Shown here piece by piece: positions 4,307 to 7,030 of a DNA stretch of 7,030 bases; the stretch's first letter is position 1, and each line of letters begins with the position of its first letter. Made by a program: the position numbers and the translations under genes. A model generated the notes under the pieces. It did not search any database. It had not been told where the DNA came from and was given only the letters and a program-made list of their open reading frames with translations. Source of the DNA: Planctomycetota bacterium (GTDB lineage Bacteria > Planctomycetota > UBA1135 > GCA-002686595); the NCBI GenBank assembly GCA_013140785.1, contig JABFRZ010000429.1, forward strand, positions 1 to 7,030, read 5' to 3'.

Positions 4307-5968
4307 TCAATGCTCGCCGTTCCCCGCGCGCAGCACGCGGTCGCGCGGATCGAGCGCGAGCTTCTTGCCGCGGAGTTCGAGCAGTCCCTTGCCGTCCGGG
4401 CACTCCACGCGCACGTGCTCGCCGCCCATGAGCACCTCGACCGGCATGGGGAACGGCTGGCCGTTGGGCGCGGTCCATTCGAGCAGGAGCGCGCCCTTCT
4501 TGACCGTCGAGGAGAGCGCGGGCAGCTTCGGCTGGCGCAGGTAGACCTCGAAGAACCAGTCGAGCTCCTGGCCGCTGACCTCCTCGGCGATGCGCAGGAT
4601 CTCGTCGGTGGTCGCGAAGCGGCAGGCGCTGCCGTCGGTCGCGAGCTCGCGTGCCGGGTCGGGATAGGCCATGCGCCGCAACGCCGCGAAGAACTTCTCG
4701 TCGCCCAGCAGCCAGCGCAGCGTGTGCAGCACCCACGCACCCTTCGCATAGATGTCGTTCCCGGGCGAGCCCTCACTGTCGCCGAAGTACATCTCCGCCG
4801 TGCTGCGCTTCTCGCGTGGCGCGATCGCAGCCTGATTGGCGAAGTGCATCTGCTCCTGCATCTCGGTGAAGTACGCCTTCTCGCCGCCGACGTGCTCGGC
4901 GTAGAGCGCCTGGGCGTAGCTCGCGAAACTCTCGTGGATCCAGAAGTCGTTCCAGTTCGCGGCCGTGACCAGGTTGGCCCACCACTCGTGCGCGAACTCG
5001 TGCAGGTGCAGCTCGTCGTAGCCGCGGTCCTCGCCCCAGCGGTCCAGCTTGTACTCGTTGCCGTAGGCGATGATCGTCTGGTGCTCCATCCCGAGGTGCG
5101 GCGTCTCGGCCACGCCGTACTTGTCCGCGCGAAACGGATAGGGCCCGAAAAACTGCTCGAGGGCCGCCATCTGCCGCAGGATGTCCTCGAACAGGACCTT
5201 GCCCTTCTTCTTGTTCTCGGGCAGCACCCAGTAGGTCACGGGGAACATCTCGCCCGTGATGCTGCGGTAGTCGCGCGTGATCGTCTCGTAGGGCGCGATG
5301 TTGAGCGCGATGCCGTAGGAGTTGATCGGCGTCGAGACGTGCCAGTGAAATGTCTGCCAACCGTCGCCCGCGGGCTTCGTCTCGAGCAGCCTCCCGTTGG
5401 AGGCGCATACGAGCGGCTTCGGCACGGTCACGAAGATGTCCACGGAGTCGGCCTCGTCGTCGGGCTGGTCCTTGCATGGCCACCACAGGTCGGCGCCCTG
5501 CATCTGGTTCGCTGTCGCGATCCAGGGCGAGCCGTCCTTCGTCTTCGACCACACGAAGCCGCCGTCCCAGGGCGCATTCGGCGCGACGCGCGGCTCGCCC
5601 GCGTACTCGAGCGCGAGGTGGAGGCTCGTCCCCACCTCCAGCGCGCCGGTCGCGACCCGGATCTCGCCCTGCTCGTGGCGGAAATCCAGCGATTGCCCGC
5701 GGTCGTCGGCCGTGCCCGACACCAAACGCACGACCCTGTCCACCTTCAGGCGTCCATCCAGATCGAGCACGATTCCCTGGGTCGGCGCCGTGATGTTCGC
5801 CGTGATCTCGGTGCGCCCCCGGATCGCGCGCGCCTTCGGGTCCACGCGCACGCCGATCTGGTAGTGCTTCACGTCGTAGCACGCCTGCTCCAGCGGGATC
5901 GGGCGGCCGGAGGTGAGCGCGGGCGCGTCGGGCGTCTGCGCGAGCGCGAGAAGGAAAGAGAGGAACAT
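4307..5968 (-). CDS. M1-family zinc aminopeptidase, secreted
   Basis: A 553-residue metallopeptidase that should remove N-terminal residues from peptides. A short hydrophobic N-terminus (MFLSFLLALAQ) suggests export, probably cleaved near residue 10. Residues about 30-240 form the N-terminal beta domain, with the family signature WWPCKDQPDDEA (162-173). The catalytic domain holds HEFAH (323-327) and Glu346, exactly 18 residues after the second histidine, which completes the zinc site. Glu324 is the general base and Tyr407 in YAKGA the transition-state tyrosine. The substrate motif is LGMEH (292-296) rather than the usual GxMEN, and the glutamate helix reads WIHESFASY rather than WxNEGFA. After about residue 475 a small beta domain ends the protein. 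The large C-terminal helical domain of PepN-type enzymes is absent, so this is a short M1 form. ATG 5968 has AAGGG 7 bases upstream. It is divergent from nth and is followed by the CoA-binding gene. Confidence 0.93.
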   Translation of the reverse strand: MFLSFLLALAQTPDAPALTSGRPIPLEQACYDVKHYQIGVRVDPKARAIRGRTEITANITAPTQGIVLDLDGRLKVDRVVRLVSGTADDRGQSLDFRHEQGEIRVATGALEVGTSLHLALEYAGEPRVAPNAPWDGGFVWSKTKDGSPWIATANQMQGADLWWPCKDQPDDEADSVDIFVTVPKPLVCASNGRLLETKPAGDGWQTFHWHVSTPINSYGIALNIAPYETITRDYRSITGEMFPVTYWVLPENKKKGKVLFEDILRQMAALEQFFGPYPFRADKYGVAETPHLGMEHQTIIAYGNEYKLDRWGEDRGYDELHLHEFAHEWWANLVTAANWNDFWIHESFASYAQALYAEHVGGEKAYFTEMQEQMHFANQAAIAPREKRSTAEMYFGDSEGSPGNDIYAKGAWVLHTLRWLLGDEKFFAALRRMAYPDPARELATDGSACRFATTDEILRIAEEVSGQELDWFFEVYLRQPKLPALSSTVKKGALLLEWTAPNGQPFPMPVEVLMGGEHVRVECPDGKGLLELRGKKLALDPRDRVLRAGNGEH

Positions 5969-5995
5969 GGGCGAGCCCTTGCTGTGAGTCCACGG

Positions 5996-6001
5996 ATCTT
6001 A
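5996..6001 (-). promoter_or_regulatory. Candidate -10 element for the M1 peptidase gene
   Basis: On the minus strand TAAGAT (6001-5996) matches TATAAT at four of six positions and lies 27 bases before ATG 5968. That leaves room for a leader of about 20 bases containing the AAGGG ribosome-binding site (5980-5976). No clear -35 is seen; the place where one would sit overlaps the nth -10 region. Confidence 0.3.
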
Positions 6002-6018
6002 GCAGTCGCCGAGCGCGC

Positions 6019-6024
6019 TATGCT
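6019..6024 (+). promoter_or_regulatory. Candidate -10 element for nth (leaderless type)
   Basis: TATGCT ends 8 bases before the nth ATG (6033), so transcription would begin at or within about two bases of the start codon. No Shine-Dalgarno is seen between them except a weak GCAGG, and there is no recognisable -35. Confidence 0.4.
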
Positions 6025-6032
6025 CGCAGGCG

Positions 6033-6689
6033 ATGAAGCTGGCCGAGAAACGCGCCCGCATCCGGGAGACGCTCGATCGGTTGATCCCCGACGTGCCGAT
6101 CCCGCTCGAGCACGCCGACCCCTTCACGTTGCTCGTCGCCGTCGTGCTCTCGGCCCAGACCACCGACAAGAAGGTCAACCAGGTCACGCCGGCCTTGTTC
6201 GCGCGCGCGAACACGCCCGAAGCCTTGGCGCGGCTCTCCGTCAGGGAAGTACACGGCCTGATCCGCACGGTCGGGCTCGCGCCCGCGAAGTCGAAGGCGC
6301 TGGTCGGGCTCGCGCGGCTGCTGCTCGAGCAGCACGCGGGCCGAGTGCCGCGCACGCGTGAGGAACTGATGGAGCTCCCCGGCGTCGGCCGCAAGACGGC
6401 GAACGTCGTGCTCAGCCAGGCCTTCGGCTTCGCGGCCTTCCCGGTGGACACGCACATCCACCGTCTGGCGGCGCGCTGGGGCCTCTCCTCCGGCAAGTCG
6501 GTCGAGCAGACCGAGCGCGACCTCGTGCGTCACTTCCCGCCAGCGTCCTGGGGCAGGCTGCACCTGCAGTTCATCTACTTCGGCCGGCGCTTCTGCCCCG
6601 CGCGCGGGCACGACCCCGCCGCCTGCCCGATCTGCTCTTTCGCCGCGCGCCGCGGGCGCGCAGACAGGCGCGTCAAGGCCTCGCGCTGA
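6033..6689 (+). CDS. nth: Endonuclease III (base-excision repair DNA glycosylase/AP lyase)
   Basis: Nth removes oxidised pyrimidines from DNA and nicks the resulting abasic site. The 218-residue protein is near the family's usual 210-220. LSAQTTDKKVN (39-49) is the conserved N-terminal helix. ELPGVGRKTANVV (114-126) is the helix-hairpin-helix with the catalytic lysine at 121, and FPVDTHIHRLAARWG (136-150) holds the catalytic aspartate 139. The C-terminal cluster region differs from E. coli, which has C-x6-C-x2-C-x5-C. Here Cys188, Cys198 and Cys201 give C-x9-C-x2-C and no fourth cysteine follows before the end; His193 lies inside the longer first gap. Either the cluster has a different fourth ligand or is absent or degenerate. 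The catalytic residues are intact, so glycosylase/lyase activity is expected. ATG 6033 gives the canonical MK..RIRETL start. It is divergent from the M1 peptidase and 83 bases upstream of the TPR gene. Confidence 0.95.
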   Translation: MKLAEKRARIRETLDRLIPDVPIPLEHADPFTLLVAVVLSAQTTDKKVNQVTPALFARANTPEALARLSVREVHGLIRTVGLAPAKSKALVGLARLLLEQHAGRVPRTREELMELPGVGRKTANVVLSQAFGFAAFPVDTHIHRLAARWGLSSGKSVEQTERDLVRHFPPASWGRLHLQFIYFGRRFCPARGHDPAACPICSFAARRGRADRRVKASR

Positions 6690-6702
6690 GCTCCGGCTCG
6701 AC

Positions 6703-6717
6703 TCGGGATCCTCCCGA
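6703..6717. terminator. Short hairpin after nth
   Basis: TCGGGA (6703-6708), loop TCC and TCCCGA (6712-6717) give a perfect 6-bp stem 13 bases after the nth stop. No T-tract follows. It may be a weak terminator or part of a larger structure with the next inverted repeat. Confidence 0.35.
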
Positions 6718-6718
6718 C

Positions 6719-6756
6719 CCGCCGCACGGAAGCGCCTTTCAAGTGCGGTGCGGCGG
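6719..6756. repeat. Inverted repeat upstream of the TPR gene
   Basis: CCGCCGCAC (6719-6727) and GTGCGGCGG (6748-6756) are perfect 9-base inverted arms around a 20-base interior. The interior contains CTTTCA (6736-6741), a possible weak -35 at 17 bases from the TATCCT at 6759. A second partial copy of the right arm (GTGCGG at 6743-6748) gives an alternative pairing. It could be an nth terminator, an operator-like site, or both. Confidence 0.35.
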
Positions 6757-6758
6757 CG

Positions 6759-6764
6759 TATCCT
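6759..6764 (+). promoter_or_regulatory. Candidate -10 element for the TPR gene (leaderless type)
   Basis: TATCCT ends 8 bases before the ATG at 6773, the same geometry as at nth and the same hexamer as at acpS. A weak CTTTCA -35 at 6736-6741 lies 17 bases upstream. No Shine-Dalgarno is visible before the start. Confidence 0.4.
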
Positions 6765-6772
6765 CTGCGCCG

Positions 6773-7030
6773 ATGGAGGCACCCGGCGGCAACGCTGCGC
6801 AGGACTTCGACGACGTCGGCCTCGACCAAGCGCTCGAAGCCCTGGCCGCGGGCGACATCGAGCAGGCGCTCGGGCACCTCGAGGACGTCGATCCCGAGCG
6901 CGGCGAGCGCTGGACGACCGCGACGCACGCGCTGACCGAGCTGGGTGACTTCGCGGGCGCCGAACAGGCCCTCGCGAACGCGCGCCTCTGCCTCGGCGAG
7001 TCGCACGAAGACGTGCTGGCCGCCGAGGGG
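6773..7030 (+). CDS. TPR-like protein, N-terminal part
   Basis: The first 86 codons of a gene that runs off the window. The product is acidic and helical, with no signal peptide, so it is probably cytoplasmic. Two TPR-like units can be drawn. Residues about 17-47 hold LDQALEALAAGDIEQALGHL and end in the typical VDPERGERW. Residues about 48-80 hold ALTELGDFAGAEQALANA and end in a polar turn. The alanines, leucines and Gly-Asp turns fall at positions expected of TPR helices A and B. Such repeats mediate protein-protein contacts; any catalytic domain further downstream is out of sight. The start is ATG 6773, supported by the TATCCT element 8 bases upstream and the GAG/GAC-rich coding pattern beginning immediately after it. 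Confidence 0.7.
   Translation, partial: MEAPGGNAAQDFDDVGLDQALEALAAGDIEQALGHLEDVDPERGERWTTATHALTELGDFAGAEQALANARLCLGESHEDVLAAEG

Noticed and set aside
4282..4776. N-terminal extension of the CoA-binding protein to about 299 residues
   Set aside because: The extra 165 codons read a different frame of the M1 gene and are Arg/Ser/Ala-rich. The family N-terminus begins at ATG 4281.
4190..6361. 723-codon plus-strand open frame opposite the M1 peptidase and into nth
   Set aside because: The complement encodes a complete M1 enzyme with its zinc site, and the frame ends inside nth in another frame. The product is compositionally a shadow (Arg/Ala/Val/Leu/His-rich).
1..7030. Defence system, mobile element, CRISPR array, or RNA gene
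   Set aside because: No spaced direct repeats, no transposase or integrase motifs, no cloverleaf or rRNA-like stretch, and all gaps between genes are about 110 bases or shorter. The genes are housekeeping or envelope functions.

Overview
The window is G+C-rich (roughly two thirds or more by eye), densely coding bacterial chromosome. All recognisable genes are ordinary chromosomal functions: fatty-acid synthesis, the MEP isoprenoid pathway, DNA repair, peptidolysis and envelope or secreted proteins. I see no transposase, integrase, tRNA, rRNA, CRISPR array or phage gene. The taxon cannot be fixed from sequence alone. The high G+C, the MEP-pathway ispH, the SGNH hydrolase carrying an NSLGLRGPE segment and the exported beta-helix-like protein would fit a Planctomycetota or delta-proteobacterial/Myxococcota-type genome; this is inference.

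Layout: the 3' end of a biotin carboxyl carrier protein gene (+, 1-231) converges on ispH (-, 241-1212). The two are separated by 9 bases, and their stop codons form the arms of a small inverted repeat. Upstream of ispH on the same strand lies an SGNH/GDSL hydrolase gene (-, 1229-2260). An 89-base divergent region (2261-2349) follows, then acpS (+, 2350-2763) and, 22 bases later, a secreted beta-helix-like protein of unknown function (+, 2786-3769). A roughly 107-base, strongly structured intergenic region holds two hairpins and a motif present three times. It separates these from a minus-strand pair, an M1-family aminopeptidase (5968-4307) followed by a YccU-type CoA-binding protein (4281-3877). 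A 64-base divergent region then leads to nth, endonuclease III (+, 6033-6689), and the window ends inside a TPR-like protein (+, 6773 onward).

There is no single pathway here, but BCCP (acetyl-CoA carboxylase) and AcpS (activation of acyl carrier protein) both serve fatty-acid synthesis. Two gene pairs look like operons: acpS with the beta-helix gene, and M1 peptidase with the CoA-binding gene.

The most useful non-coding observation concerns starts. Several genes have a TATNNT hexamer ending only 7-10 bases before an ATG and no convincing Shine-Dalgarno (ispH, acpS, nth, TPR gene), which suggests leaderless or near-leaderless transcripts. The operon-internal genes (beta-helix, CoA-binding) and the M1 gene have purine-rich ribosome-binding sites instead. 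At acpS a 14-base partial tandem duplication repeats the start codon out of frame. I found no convincing new multi-gene system. The best candidates for novelty are the beta-helix protein, the start-site architecture and the triplicated motif between the convergent genes.
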